DNA of 64,000 bases from Yoonia sp. SS1-5 (GTDB lineage: Bacteria; Pseudomonadota; Alphaproteobacteria; Rhodobacterales; Rhodobacteraceae). Under the pieces are notes generated by a model. That model made no database searches, had not been told where the DNA came from, and saw nothing but the letters and a program-made list of their open reading frames with translations. Shown here piece after piece: positions 19,129-27,975 of this stretch. Positions within the stretch are counted from its first letter, which is position 1. Each line of letters starts with the position of its first letter. The DNA is taken from assembly GCF_038443705.2 (NCBI RefSeq), contig NZ_CP151767.2, forward strand, positions 1,364,001-1,428,000. The letters are read 5' to 3'. Both the position numbers and the translations under genes were made by a program.

Positions 19129-20154
19129 GTGATTTCGAAATACGACAACCGCTTTGCCAATATCAGTCGCATCGAGGATCCGTTAGAGCGGCGCAGAGCT
19201 GTTGCACTCCAAGCCGCGCAAATCGGTGTGTTTGAATATGAACCCGAAACTGACATCGCCTTTTGGGATAGCCGGGTGCGGGAATTATGGGGCATTCCGG
19301 CAGGCGAAGTGATCACCTACGACAAAGTGGTGCGGCAGGTTCACCCGGATGATCTGGAACTCCACGATGACGCAACCGCCCGCGCGCTTGATCCAACCGG
19401 CGACGGGCGACTTGATATCACCTACCGTCTTTTTCCGCGCAAAGGCCCAAGGATGCGTTGGATACACGCGGTGGGCTATTGCTTTTTTGATGGCGACAGG
19501 CCCGTGCGTCTTGTGGGGACAGTGCAGGACGTGACCGCCCAGAAACGCGCCGACGACAAGAACAAGATGCTGGTTTACGAGCTGGAACACAGGGTCAAAA
19601 ATACCCTCGCCACCGCAATCGCGGTTCTCAGCCTGTCGCGCGGTGCCCATGCGGATGTCGACCAATATTTCAACGCCGTGCACGAGCGGCTGCGGTCACT
19701 GGCCTCATCGCATGACCTTTTGCGCAAAAGCCAATGGACTGCCGTCGACTTCGCCGACCTGCTGAACCGCGAGGCTGACGGATTTATCGGCCAGCAAAGC
19801 AATCGGTTGCTGCTGAAAGGCGCACCAATTGCCATCCCGCCGGGCCATGTGATGACATTAAGCATGGCCATCCACGAATTGATGACCAACTCGGCCAAAT
19901 TCGGCGCCTTGGCATCTGATGATGGCACCATCGAAGTCACGACGTTTGTGACGGGAAAAACACGCAAGATCGTCTGGAAAGAAACCGAGTGTGCCAAGCC
20001 GCCCGACACGGCAGAGACCCGCACGGGCCTTGGTAGCGTATTGATCCAGAACATCATGCCAACAGAACTTGGCGGGACGGTCAGCCGTCGTTTCGAAGGG
20101 CGGACCATGATACTGGAAATTGCATTCTCAACAAAAAAGGCACGACAGACATGA
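19129..20154 (+). CDS. PAS-domain HWE-type sensor histidine kinase
   Basis: A 341-residue soluble kinase. Residues ~20-145 form a PAS/PAC sensor (AAQIGVFEYEPETDIAFWDSR ... VRLVGTVQDVTAQKRA). H154 lies in LEHRVKNTLATAIAVLS, the phosphoacceptor box of the HWE/HisKA_2 group, followed by an N-box (SMAIHELMTNSAKFGAL) and a short G-region (RTGLGSVLI). No membrane segment, so it senses a cytosolic cue (light, redox or ligand; no flavin Cys motif NCRFL was seen). The GTG at 19129 is chosen because AGGAG lies 6 nt upstream; the longer TTG-started frame lacks a ribosome site. Overlaps the next gene by 4 nt. Confidence 0.9.
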   Translation: MISKYDNRFANISRIEDPLERRRAVALQAAQIGVFEYEPETDIAFWDSRVRELWGIPAGEVITYDKVVRQVHPDDLELHDDATARALDPTGDGRLDITYRLFPRKGPRMRWIHAVGYCFFDGDRPVRLVGTVQDVTAQKRADDKNKMLVYELEHRVKNTLATAIAVLSLSRGAHADVDQYFNAVHERLRSLASSHDLLRKSQWTAVDFADLLNREADGFIGQQSNRLLLKGAPIAIPPGHVMTLSMAIHELMTNSAKFGALASDDGTIEVTTFVTGKTRKIVWKETECAKPPDTAETRTGLGSVLIQNIMPTELGGTVSRRFEGRTMILEIAFSTKKARQT

Positions 20155-20519
20155 CCACAAAACCACGCGTGCTTTTGCTCGAAGATCAGATGATGATTGC
20201 CTTTGACCTCAAGGCCACGATGGAACGCAACGGGTTGGAGGTTGTCGGCCCGTTCGCAAATGCCAATCAGGCGCTTTCCAGCACTGACATGTCCGACATT
20301 GACGTGGCTGTGCTTGATTTCAATCTGGGCGATGACGCCACCAGCGAAGTCGTGGCCGAAGCGTTGCTGGCGCATCAGAAACCGTTCATGTTTCTGACCG
20401 GCTATGGCAGCGTCGGGGCGCTGCCCAAGAAATTTGATAAGGTTGACAGGCTGCTCAAGCCGATCCGCGATTCCGACCTTGTTGAAACGGTCAAGCGGCT
20501 GGCCGCATCCGCAGGGTAG
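20151..20519 (+). CDS. Single-domain response regulator
   Basis: A 122-residue receiver domain with no output domain. Seen: acidic pair E11-D12, phosphoacceptor D56 (AVLDFNLGDD), a Thr in FLTGYG and the conserved Lys in LLKPIRD. It is coupled to the HWE kinase by an ATGA overlap, so it is the cognate phosphate receiver. In alphaproteobacteria such stand-alone receivers paired with HWE kinases often act as phosphate sinks or adaptors, for example around the general stress response; no PhyR or NepR-like partner is present here, so the output is unknown. Confidence 0.92.
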   Translation: MTTKPRVLLLEDQMMIAFDLKATMERNGLEVVGPFANANQALSSTDMSDIDVAVLDFNLGDDATSEVVAEALLAHQKPFMFLTGYGSVGALPKKFDKVDRLLKPIRDSDLVETVKRLAASAG

Positions 20520-20528
20520 GCCCCGCCA

Positions 20529-21293
20529 TCAGGCAAATTGTTCGCGGATCAATCGTTCTTCCAGACCATGCCCGGGATCAAACAGGATCCGGTGCCGAAT
20601 TGTCGGCTCCGAACTGATTTCGGCGCTGACGACATTACGCACAGATGTCCCGTCCGCATCGGCCATCACCGGGCGCTTGGTCGGGTCAATCACGTCAAAG
20701 CGGACAACGGCCCGTTTTGGCAACAGCGCCCCCCGCCATCGCCGTGGCCGGAATGCGGCCATCGCCGTCAGCGCCAGCACATCAGACCCGATCGGCAGGA
20801 TCGGCCCGTGGGCAGAATAGTTGTAGGCGGTTGATCCCGCAGGGGTCGCAACAAGGGCGCCATCGCAGACCAGTTCCTGCATCCGCAACTTGCCATCAAC
20901 GGTGATGCGCAGCTTGGCCGCTTGGGGACCAGCGCGAAGTAAGCTGACCTCGTTAATCGCAAGCGCCTGATGCATCTGCCCATCAGCCGTCAAGGCCGTC
21001 ATCGACAAAGGGTTGATCACCTCTTCCTCGGCCGCATCCAGCCGCGCGGGCAGGTCATCGGGCTGAAACTCGTTCATCAGAAAGCCAACCGTCCCCCGGT
21101 TCATGCCATAAACGGGCGCGTCCAGTTCTTGGGTCGCGTGCAGGGTCTGCAGCATGAAACCGTCCCCGCCAAGTGCGACAATCACGTCGGCTTCGGGTTG
21201 GGGAACATCACCATGCGCTGCGGCCAATTCGCGCAATGCGGTTTGCGCAATTGGAACCGGGCTTGCCACAAAGGCGATTTTGGGGCGTGGCAT
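20529..21293 (-). CDS. nadK: NAD kinase
   Basis: A 254-residue kinase making NADP from NAD. Seen: the [14 protein letters not shown] motif, [17 protein letters not shown], and [21 protein letters not shown] forming the NAD-binding domain. The ATG at 21293 starts [17 protein letters not shown], the usual N-terminus; the open frame continues upstream but lacks family resemblance. It converges on the response regulator gene (9-nt gap) and is divergent from glyA across a 185-bp spacer. Confidence 0.95.
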   Translation of the reverse strand: MPRPKIAFVASPVPIAQTALRELAAAHGDVPQPEADVIVALGGDGFMLQTLHATQELDAPVYGMNRGTVGFLMNEFQPDDLPARLDAAEEEVINPLSMTALTADGQMHQALAINEVSLLRAGPQAAKLRITVDGKLRMQELVCDGALVATPAGSTAYNYSAHGPILPIGSDVLALTAMAAFRPRRWRGALLPKRAVVRFDVIDPTKRPVMADADGTSVRNVVSAEISSEPTIRHRILFDPGHGLEERLIREQFA

Positions 21294-21478
21294 CAGACAA
21301 TTATCCTTTTGTTCCGATAAGTTCTGCGTGCATCGCAGGCGAAACGCAAGCCGCGGATGCGAAACGCCTATGCCTGCCTCATGAACATCTTGGTCGTTTT
21401 GATGCTTTAGAACGGCCCGTTCTTGCGGTATTGGGGCGCAATCTGTTTGCCAATGCCCATACGAAGGGGGAAACACCC

Positions 21479-22774
21479 ATGAACGTCACTGTCCGCGATA
21501 ACGGTTTTTTCACTGAGACGCTTGCAACCCGTGATCCCGAAATTCACGCAGCCATGCAGGCCGAACTTGGCCGGCAGCGCAAGGAGATCGAGCTGATCGC
21601 CTCCGAAAACATCGTCTCGGCTGCCGTGATGGAAGCTCAGGGCGGCGTGATGACAAACAAATACGCCGAAGGTTACCCCGGACGCCGCTACTATGGTGGC
21701 TGTCAGCATGTGGATGTGGCCGAAAACCTTGCCATCGCCCGGGCAAAGCAACTTTTTGGCTGTGAATTTGCAAATGTGCAGCCAAATTCGGGCAGCCAGG
21801 CAAACCAGGGTGTGTTTCAAGCATTGTTGCAGCCCGGTGATACTATCCTTGGCATGTCGCTTGATGCAGGCGGTCACCTGACCCATGGAGCCAAGCCGAA
21901 CCAGTCGGGGAAATGGTTCAATGCAATCCAATATGGTGTGCGCCGCGAAGACAGCCTGCTGGACTATGACGAAGTGGCCCGGCTGACTGCTGAACACAAA
22001 CCCAAGATGATCATTGCCGGCGGCTCTGCCATTCCGCGGATCATTGATTTCGCCAAAATGCGCGAAATTGCGGACACAGTTGGGGCGGTTCTGCTGGTCG
22101 ACATGGCCCATTTCGCGGGTCTTGTCGCGGCGGGTCTGTATCCATCCCCCTTCCCCTATGCCCATGTGGCCACAACGACAACCCACAAGACATTGCGCGG
22201 CCCGCGCGGCGGCATGATCCTGACCAATGACGAGGCGATTGCCAAGAAATGCAATTCCGCCATCTTCCCCGGCATTCAGGGCGGGCCCTTGATGCATGTC
22301 ATCGCCGGCAAGGCCGTTGCATTCGGCGAAGCATTGCGCCCCGAATTCAAGACCTATCAGGAACAGGTGGTCAAGAACTCCCAGGCCCTGGCAGACCAGT
22401 TGATGAAAGGCGGGCTTGATATCGTGTCGGGCGGGACTGACAGCCACCTGATGTTGGTTGATCTGCGCCCCAAAGGCGTCAAGGGCAACGCGACCGAGGT
22501 CTCGCTTGGCCATGCGCATATCACCTGCAACAAAAACGGCATTCCGTTCGATCCGGAAAAGCCGATGGTGACCTCGGGCATTCGGCTTGGCTCACCGGCT
22601 GGGACAACGCGCGGCTTTGGTGAACCTGAATTCCGGCAGGTCGCCGATTGGATCGTGGAAGTGACCGAAGGGCTGGCAGCAAACGGCGCGGACGGCAATG
22701 GCGCGGTCGAAGCCAAGGTCCGCGCCGAGGTCGAGGCACTTTGCGACAAGTTCCCGATCTATCCTGGGCTCTGA
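21479..22774 (+). CDS. glyA: Serine hydroxymethyltransferase
   Basis: A 431-residue PLP enzyme interconverting serine and glycine with tetrahydrofolate, the main source of C1 units. Seen: [35 protein letters not shown], and the PLP-lysine block [13 protein letters not shown] with Lys near residue 237. Length fits GlyA (~417-434). The ATG at 21479 has a GAAGGGGG ribosome site. It is monocistronic: a strong intrinsic terminator follows directly. I looked for a riboswitch in the 185-bp upstream spacer and recognised none. Confidence 0.98.
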   Translation: MNVTVRDNGFFTETLATRDPEIHAAMQAELGRQRKEIELIASENIVSAAVMEAQGGVMTNKYAEGYPGRRYYGGCQHVDVAENLAIARAKQLFGCEFANVQPNSGSQANQGVFQALLQPGDTILGMSLDAGGHLTHGAKPNQSGKWFNAIQYGVRREDSLLDYDEVARLTAEHKPKMIIAGGSAIPRIIDFAKMREIADTVGAVLLVDMAHFAGLVAAGLYPSPFPYAHVATTTTHKTLRGPRGGMILTNDEAIAKKCNSAIFPGIQGGPLMHVIAGKAVAFGEALRPEFKTYQEQVVKNSQALADQLMKGGLDIVSGGTDSHLMLVDLRPKGVKGNATEVSLGHAHITCNKNGIPFDPEKPMVTSGIRLGSPAGTTRGFGEPEFRQVADWIVEVTEGLAANGADGNGAVEAKVRAEVEALCDKFPIYPGL

Positions 22775-22796
22775 AAAAACCCATTTTTCCAAGATC

Positions 22797-22825
22797 AAAG
22801 AACGGCCCCGGCGGCCGTTCTTTTT
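22797..22825 (+). terminator. Intrinsic terminator of glyA
   Basis: A perfect 11-bp stem (22797-22807 with 22813-22823; core GAACGGCC/GGCCGTTC) with a 5-nt loop runs into TTTTT. It lies 23 nt after the glyA stop. Confidence 0.92.
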
Positions 22826-22835
22826 CGTTCGCTCC

Positions 22836-22851
22836 TAGGGTCAGGACCCTA
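22836..22851. repeat. 16-bp palindrome TAGGGTCAGGACCCTA, copy 1
   Basis: 7-bp arms TAGGGTC/GACCCTA around AG, directly after the glyA terminator. On the minus strand its first three bases form the TAG stop of the MFS gene. An identical copy lies at 25726-25741, and its 12-bp core GGGTCAGGACCC recurs in a terminal repeat of the element near 52.5 kb. Confidence 0.85.
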
Positions 22852-23982
22852 AGCGCGCGCCACATATCGGGCGGTCAATGGGATCGCGGCCATCAACGCA
22901 GCCAGCAACCAGAATGCCGTTGGCAAGCTGGCACCTTGCGCCACAAATCCGATGATCGCGGGCCCCATGAGAATACCCGCATACCCCGTCGTCGTCACGG
23001 ATGCGACGGCCAAGCCCGCCGGCATGATTTTCTGTCGTCCTGCGGCACTGAAAACGATCGGCACCAGATTAGCCGCCCCCAGCCCGATCAGGACAAACCC
23101 GCCCAACGCAAGCCCCGGCCAAGGCGCGGTCAGGATCATGGCGAAACCCAGCATTGCCGCGATGCCACCGGCGACCAGAACCGTCCATTCACCCAGCAAC
23201 GACACGATCCGGTCCCCGGTTAGCCGTGCCGCAACCATCGCAACCGAAAACAGGATATAGCCCACGCCCGCGCTTTCAGCAGGCCGCAAATCCAGCTCAA
23301 TCACCAATAGCGCACCCCAATCCAGAACGGCGCCTTCGACAAGAAATGTGACCCCCGCCAGCACGGCCAGAAGCAGCACGGTACCACGTGGCAAGGCGAA
23401 GGGTTCCGGCTCTCGCCCGCTGACCGACAATAGACGCGGACGCATCACGACGATGGCGCATAGCGATATGACCGCCCCTACGGCGGCAGCCGCAGTGAAA
23501 GACACCCCCGCCGAGAGCAGCACTGTCATCAGCCCCGCGCCAAAGAAGCCCCCAATGCTGAACTGTGCGTGAAAGTTGGACATCAACGGGCGTTTTTCGA
23601 TCCCCTCGATTTCCGCGCCGTGCACGTTCATCGCCACATCAATTGTCCCAAGCGATGCCCCAAAGAAAAACAGCCCCACGCCCAACATCGCGGGTGTCGG
23701 GGCAATGGCCAGAACCGGCAGAAACGCAACCAGGCCAAAGCCACCCAAAACGATCATTGGCCTTGCCCCATGGCGGGCCGCGATAACACCGGTGGCGGGC
23801 ATCGCGATGATTGACCCAAGGCCAAGACACAGCAGAAGCAAACCAAACTGGACTTCATCCGCGCCGACATTGGCCTTGATGAACGGAAAAAGCGGCGCGC
23901 AGCACGCAATCGCAAAGCCCGCTGCAAAAAACGCAAGACGAGTGGCAAGCCGTGCCGGCGCCGTGTGGGTATGATCGTTCAA
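22849..23982 (-). CDS. MFS transporter
   Basis: A ~377-residue inner-membrane permease with about 12 hydrophobic segments (e.g. FAAGFAIACCAPLFPFIK, LGVGLFFFGASLGTIDVAMN, GFVLIGLGAANLVPIVFSA). The pattern, including GTIDVAMNVHGAEIEG and a late TTGYAGILMGPAIIGF, resembles YbjJ/fucose-permease-like members of the family, so a sugar or small organic solute is a guess. I place the start at TTG 23982, which has AAAGGTGA just upstream; an alternative TTG at 23997 overlaps the deoR-type stop by 4 nt. Cotranscribed with that regulator, which probably controls it. Confidence 0.85.
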   Translation of the reverse strand: MNDHTHTAPARLATRLAFFAAGFAIACCAPLFPFIKANVGADEVQFGLLLLCLGLGSIIAMPATGVIAARHGARPMIVLGGFGLVAFLPVLAIAPTPAMLGVGLFFFGASLGTIDVAMNVHGAEIEGIEKRPLMSNFHAQFSIGGFFGAGLMTVLLSAGVSFTAAAAVGAVISLCAIVVMRPRLLSVSGREPEPFALPRGTVLLLAVLAGVTFLVEGAVLDWGALLVIELDLRPAESAGVGYILFSVAMVAARLTGDRIVSLLGEWTVLVAGGIAAMLGFAMILTAPWPGLALGGFVLIGLGAANLVPIVFSAAGRQKIMPAGLAVASVTTTGYAGILMGPAIIGFVAQGASLPTAFWLLAALMAAIPLTARYVARA

Positions 23983-23993
23983 GATGTCACCTT

Positions 23994-24770
23994 TCAAGAT
24001 GCGCCTGATCCAGGTCGGGCCAATGCAAATTGCAGCCCTGCCTGTGCCAGTGGCGCAACCTGCGCGGGCGATGCATCGGTGACCAGCAGATCAATCTGTG
24101 CCAGCGACAAGGTGTGATGGCGCGCGCGCCGGCCGAGTTTTTCATGATCGGTGACAACAATTGTCCGCGCAGCCGCGGCCTGCATCGCCTGCTTCATGCG
24201 GGCTTCTGCATCGTCATCCGAACTCAGGCCAAATTCACAATCCAGCCCACACGCCCCCAAAACGGCCACATCGGCCGCGACGGCGCTGATTTTTTCGCGC
24301 GCGAATTCACCCGTCGTGATCCCCCCGCTTGTGCTGAGTTTTCCACCCAGCACGAAAACCGGGATGTCACATTCCTGACAGGCAATCGCAATCCAGGGCG
24401 ACGGCGTCATGATCAATCGGCCATCGCGCGGTGGAAGTTGGGAAATCAACGACAGGGTTGTTGTCCCGCCATCCAGCAGCAGCGTTGACGCGTCTGCAAT
24501 CTGCGCGACCGCCAAGGCGGTCAAGCCCGGGTTGATCCCACCCCCCTTTGCCAGCCGCATATGCAAGGGCGGCGCCGGTCGTGCGATGGGAACAGCCCCA
24601 CCGCGCACCCGCTGCGCATGCCCGTCCGCCTCCAGCGCCAGAATGTCGCGCCTTATTGTATCAAGCGAGACGCCGAACTCGCCCGCCACGTCGCTGGCCA
24701 CGATCTGTTGGCCGCGCGCAAGTCGTTCCGCCAGGACCTGTTGGCGCGTATCGGGGATATTCAAATTCAT
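23994..24770 (-). CDS. DeoR-family transcriptional regulator
   Basis: A 258-residue regulator. Residues ~1-60 are the winged-helix DeoR domain (RQQVLAERLARGQQIVASDVA...VSLDTIRRDILALE, with the recognition helix TIRRDI). Residues ~75-240 are the sugar-isomerase-like sensor domain (LLLDGGTTTLSLI near residue 98-110, VLGGKLSTSGGITTGEFA), which binds phosphorylated sugars or related ligands in this family. It lies directly upstream of the MFS gene in the same direction, and a set of phased repeats overlaps its own start, so autoregulation plus control of the transporter (and perhaps the divergent DUF817 gene) is likely. Confidence 0.93.
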   Translation of the reverse strand: MNLNIPDTRQQVLAERLARGQQIVASDVAGEFGVSLDTIRRDILALEADGHAQRVRGGAVPIARPAPPLHMRLAKGGGINPGLTALAVAQIADASTLLLDGGTTTLSLISQLPPRDGRLIMTPSPWIAIACQECDIPVFVLGGKLSTSGGITTGEFAREKISAVAADVAVLGACGLDCEFGLSSDDDAEARMKQAMQAAAARTIVVTDHEKLGRRARHHTLSLAQIDLLVTDASPAQVAPLAQAGLQFALARPGSGAS

Positions 24771-24804
24771 GCAACTTCCTGCATATTATTGCATAAACCT
24801 GCAT
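24770..24804. promoter_or_regulatory. Four TGCAT-type repeats at exact 10-bp spacing: probable DeoR-family operator
   Basis: TGCAA at 24770, then TGCAT at 24780, 24790 and 24800 repeat with 10-bp period, so all face the same side of the helix. The array begins at the regulator's own ATG and lies in the 143-bp spacer to the divergent DUF817 gene. Direct repeats of this kind are typical operators of DeoR-family proteins; assignment to this regulator is inference. Confidence 0.6.
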
Positions 24805-24913
24805 AGGAGGCATTGGCTATCCCGTCAATAGCGCGGCCCGATAATCCGCATCTGCACAGGAACTGCACAATCGCATGCAGAACGCTGCGCGTTTGCGCGG
24901 CACAACCAGACCC

Positions 24914-25771
24914 ATGAAACACACAAGACATATTGAACGGCTGTTGGGGGATCGCGCCCGGGCCCTTTTGCCCGGCCCCGTCGCCGAATTGGTGATGTTC
25001 GTGCTGAAACAAGGCTGGGCCTGCCTGTTTGGCGCCACGCTGCTGGGTGCCATCATCGGCACCCGCCTGATCTGGGATGAAAGCTGGGCCATTGCCCGTT
25101 ATGATGCGCTGTTTGTGATCGCCGTCAGCCTGCAGGTCCTGTTTCTGGCGTTCAAACTGGAAACATGGGCAGAAGCCCGGGTCATCTTGCTGTTTCACAT
25201 CACAGGCACGGCGATGGAGTTGTTCAAGGTCAATGCCGGATCATGGAGCTATCCCGAATACGGTCTGTTCAAGCTTTACGGCGTTCCGCTATTTTCGGGC
25301 TTCATGTATGCGGCGGTGGGCAGCTATATCGCGCGGGTCATCCGCCTTTTTGATATGAAATTCGCGCCCTTCCCCCCGGCCTATCTGCATTTCGCCCTCG
25401 CGGTTGCGATTTATCTGAATTTCTTCACGCATCACTTTGGCCCCGATATCCGCTACATTCTTTTTGGGCTGACCATCGTGATCTATTGGCGCACACGGAT
25501 CTGGTTTCAGATCGGGCGCAACTGGTACTGGATGCCGCTGCCGCTTGCGGCCTTTCTGGCCAGTTGTTTCCTCTGGCTTGCAGAAAACATCGGGACCCTG
25601 ACAGGCACCTGGATCTATAGCGGGCAGAACCCGCTAGAGCTTGTCAGTTTTGCAAAACTCGGGTCGTGGTATCTGCTGCTTTATGTTGCATTTGCGACGG
25701 TCACGATCGTGGTCCGCGCGCCGCTTAGGGTCAGGACCCTAGACAAAGCCGCGTTGCACCAGGACATATAG
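24914..25771 (+). CDS. DUF817 family integral membrane protein
   Basis: A ~285-residue polytopic membrane protein with about 8 hydrophobic segments. Family hallmarks seen: QGWACLFGATLL, ITGTAMELFKVNAGSWSYPE, YWMPLPLAAFLASCFLWLAENIGTLTGTWIYSGQN, SWYLLLYVAFATVTIV. Function of DUF817 is unknown; conserved Glu, Asn and Trp in the membrane suggest a channel or enzyme. An alternative ATG at 24875 would add 13 residues; neither has a strong ribosome site. Its last ~15 codons run through the 16-bp palindrome (encoding LRVRTL) and overlap the 3' end of the opposing gene, so the natural C-terminus may have been extended. Confidence 0.85.
   Translation: MKHTRHIERLLGDRARALLPGPVAELVMFVLKQGWACLFGATLLGAIIGTRLIWDESWAIARYDALFVIAVSLQVLFLAFKLETWAEARVILLFHITGTAMELFKVNAGSWSYPEYGLFKLYGVPLFSGFMYAAVGSYIARVIRLFDMKFAPFPPAYLHFALAVAIYLNFFTHHFGPDIRYILFGLTIVIYWRTRIWFQIGRNWYWMPLPLAAFLASCFLWLAENIGTLTGTWIYSGQNPLELVSFAKLGSWYLLLYVAFATVTIVVRAPLRVRTLDKAALHQDI
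25726..25741. repeat. 16-bp palindrome TAGGGTCAGGACCCTA, copy 2
   Basis: Identical to 22836-22851. Again the minus-strand gene that ends here uses TAG, the first bases of the palindrome, as its stop. Together the two copies bracket the MFS/DeoR/DUF817 segment. Confidence 0.85.
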
Positions 25772-26107
25772 AACTAGGACAAACACCACAATCAACGCAA
25801 GCGCCACAGAGGCCGCGATATTGAGTATCCGGGTCCACATGGCTTCGCGCGGGTCCAGCCGTTCCAGATAGGCGACCACATTGGCATGCGCCTTCTTGAT
25901 CTGATCATCATTCACCATCCGTGCAAGTTTGGGGTTGGCGTCCAACCGGCTTGCGTCGATCAGATGGCGCATATCACGACGGATCTTGCGCGGCAGGCGG
26001 CGCCCGGCCTTGCGGACCTGATGGCGCAGATCACAGCCCTTGATCCACATCTTGGATTCCATCAAGCCCCTGACTTCGGCGATATATGTGGGCAATTGCG
26101 CGCTCAT
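25739..26107 (-). CDS. Small tail-anchored membrane protein of unknown function
   Basis: A 122-residue protein: a basic helical N-terminal region (RHQVRKAGRRLPRKIRRDMRHLIDASR) and a single C-terminal membrane segment (~residues 92-117, ILNIAASVALALIVVFVLVLYVLV). The start MSAQLPTYIAEVRGL at 26107 is preferred to the much longer upstream frame, which is antisense to the esterase gene. It is divergent from that gene (78-bp spacer). I do not recognise the family. The charge pattern suggests a tail-anchored, peripheral membrane protein with a cytosolic positively charged domain. Confidence 0.6.
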   Translation of the reverse strand: MSAQLPTYIAEVRGLMESKMWIKGCDLRHQVRKAGRRLPRKIRRDMRHLIDASRLDANPKLARMVNDDQIKKAHANVVAYLERLDPREAMWTRILNIAASVALALIVVFVLVLYVLVQRGFV

Positions 26108-26185
26108 GTGGCGGGGCGTAGTCGGGAAATGGCATCCGCTCAATCCTTCTGGTGTTACGCGCCGGCAAAGGGTTAAAACAGATGC

Positions 26186-26926
26186 ATGTTGAACACGGTT
26201 TCTTATGACGGTCCGGACAGCACCCCATTGCTGATTGCGCATGGGCTGTTCGGCTCTGCCCGCAACTGGGGTGTGCTGGCCAAACGCCTGTCCCAGACCC
26301 GGCCTGTCCTTGTCGTTGATATGCGCAATCATGGGGCAAGCCCCTGGTTTGACACGCAATCCTATCACGATATGGCCGATGACCTGGCCGAGGTGATTGA
26401 CCAGCCGATGGATGTGCTTGGACATTCCATGGGTGGCAAGGCCGCAATGGTGCTTGCACTGCAACATGCGGACAAGGTGAATAGGCTGGTCGTGGCCGAT
26501 ATCGCACCCGTTACCTATGCCCATTCGCAGCAAGGCCCGATTGACGCCATGCGTGCTGTCGCGTTGGACAGCATCACATCGCGCGCCGATGCCAAGGCGC
26601 AGCTGGGTCAGCTGGAACCGGGTGTTCCGGATTTCCTGTTGCAAAGCCTCGACATGAAAGCGCGCCGCTGGACGCTGAACCTTGATGTTTTGGCCGCTGA
26701 CATGGACAAGATCATAGGATTTCCGGAAATTTCAGGCACATATGACAAACCAACACTCTTTTTGTCTGGCGCCCAGTCCGACTACGTCAAGCCAGAACAT
26801 CGACCCCAGATCAAGACGCTATTCCCAAGCGCAAAGTTCGCCAAGATCCCCGGGGCGGGCCATTGGCTGCATGCGGAAAAACCGCGAGAATTCGAAGCCG
26901 CGGTTGCGGCATTCCTGACCCACTGA
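26186..26926 (+). CDS. Alpha/beta-hydrolase (YbfF-like esterase)
   Basis: A 246-residue cytosolic hydrolase. Seen: the oxyanion block LIAHGLFGSARNWGVLAKRL, DMRNHGASPW, the nucleophile elbow GHSMGGKAA, an acid-loop FLSGAQSDYV and the catalytic His in GAGHWLHAEKP. Layout matches the YbfF group of small acyl esterases/thioesterases. It is followed after 17 nt by the M42 peptidase gene and may be cotranscribed with it. Substrate unknown. Confidence 0.9.
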   Translation: MLNTVSYDGPDSTPLLIAHGLFGSARNWGVLAKRLSQTRPVLVVDMRNHGASPWFDTQSYHDMADDLAEVIDQPMDVLGHSMGGKAAMVLALQHADKVNRLVVADIAPVTYAHSQQGPIDAMRAVALDSITSRADAKAQLGQLEPGVPDFLLQSLDMKARRWTLNLDVLAADMDKIIGFPEISGTYDKPTLFLSGAQSDYVKPEHRPQIKTLFPSAKFAKIPGAGHWLHAEKPREFEAAVAAFLTH

Positions 26927-26943
26927 CACGAACGGAGCCATAC

Positions 26944-27975
26944 ATGAACACCGATCTGCTGAAACGTCTTTGCGAAACGCCCGGCGTCCCCGGCCATGAA
27001 CATCGCGTGCGCGATCTGATCACCGCAGAGATCGACGGCATGTTTGACGCTGTGTCCACAGATCCGATGGGGTCGCTCTTATGCCGGCGCGACGCCAGCA
27101 AGAAAGACGCCCCAAAGGTCATGTTGCTGTGCCACATGGACGAGATAGGGTTTCTGGTCAGTCACATCACCAAGGAAGGGTTTCTGTATCTGCAGGCCGT
27201 TGGCGGCTTTGATCCGCGCAACCTTTTCTCGCGCCGGGTGCTGGTGTGCACCGATGCGGGCGATTTCAAAGGGGTGATGAACCCCGGTGGCAAGCCCATC
27301 CACATTTCCGCCCCCGAAGACCGCAAGAAAGTTCCGCCCGTGGGTGATTTCTTTGTTGATCTGGGCATGGGCAAGGCCGCGCATGATGTGGTCAAGGTCG
27401 GCGATTTTGTCGTTATGGATGAACCCTTTCTCGAGATGGGGAACAAATTCGTGTCCAAGGCGCTGGATAACCGGATTGCCTGCTGGCTGGGGATCGAAGC
27501 GATCCGCCAGTTGGGCGACAAGGGGCGCGGTGCCGAGATTCACGTGGCCTTTACCTCGCAGGAAGAGGTCGGATTGCGGGGCGCGCGTACCTCGTCCTTT
27601 GCCATCAGGCCCGATATCGGGCTGGGGATTGATGTGACATTGTCCTGCGATACGCCGGGCATCCCCGAAAAGGACGCCACAACCAAGCAGGGCAAAGGTT
27701 TTGGCCTGCATGTGCGTGACAGCTCTTTCATTGCGGATAAGGCACTGGTGGCCGAGATCGAGGCGCTGGCCATCGCAAATGACATCCCCTACCAGCGCAC
27801 GATGCTGGCAGCCGGTGGTCAGGACGGGGCCGCAGCACAGCAAGCCGCTGCCGGTGCCCGCGCGGTCGGGATCACGGTCGGCACCCGCTATATCCATACG
27901 GTGACCGAGATGATCGAGACATCCGACCTTCAGGCGGCCCTCGATATCCTTGTGGCCTATCTGTCGGAATATTGA
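26944..27975 (+). CDS. M42-family metalloaminopeptidase
   Basis: A 343-residue cytosolic di-zinc peptidase (FrvX/tetrahedral aminopeptidase family). Seen: a PGVPGHEHRVRDLI N-terminus, LLCHMDEIGF (zinc His/Asp), KALDNRIACW (bridging Asp), FTSQEEVGLRGA (catalytic Glu pair) and a late GTRYIHTVTEMIE His. Such enzymes finish the breakdown of peptides as large self-compartmented complexes. The ATG at 26944 follows an ACGGAG site. The stop overlaps the following TTG start by 4 nt. Confidence 0.92.
   Translation: MNTDLLKRLCETPGVPGHEHRVRDLITAEIDGMFDAVSTDPMGSLLCRRDASKKDAPKVMLLCHMDEIGFLVSHITKEGFLYLQAVGGFDPRNLFSRRVLVCTDAGDFKGVMNPGGKPIHISAPEDRKKVPPVGDFFVDLGMGKAAHDVVKVGDFVVMDEPFLEMGNKFVSKALDNRIACWLGIEAIRQLGDKGRGAEIHVAFTSQEEVGLRGARTSSFAIRPDIGLGIDVTLSCDTPGIPEKDATTKQGKGFGLHVRDSSFIADKALVAEIEALAIANDIPYQRTMLAAGGQDGAAAQQAAAGARAVGITVGTRYIHTVTEMIETSDLQAALDILVAYLSEY

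Noticed and set aside
21294..21478. Riboswitch upstream of glyA
   Set aside because: No glycine, SAM or folate riboswitch core motif recognised in the spacer.
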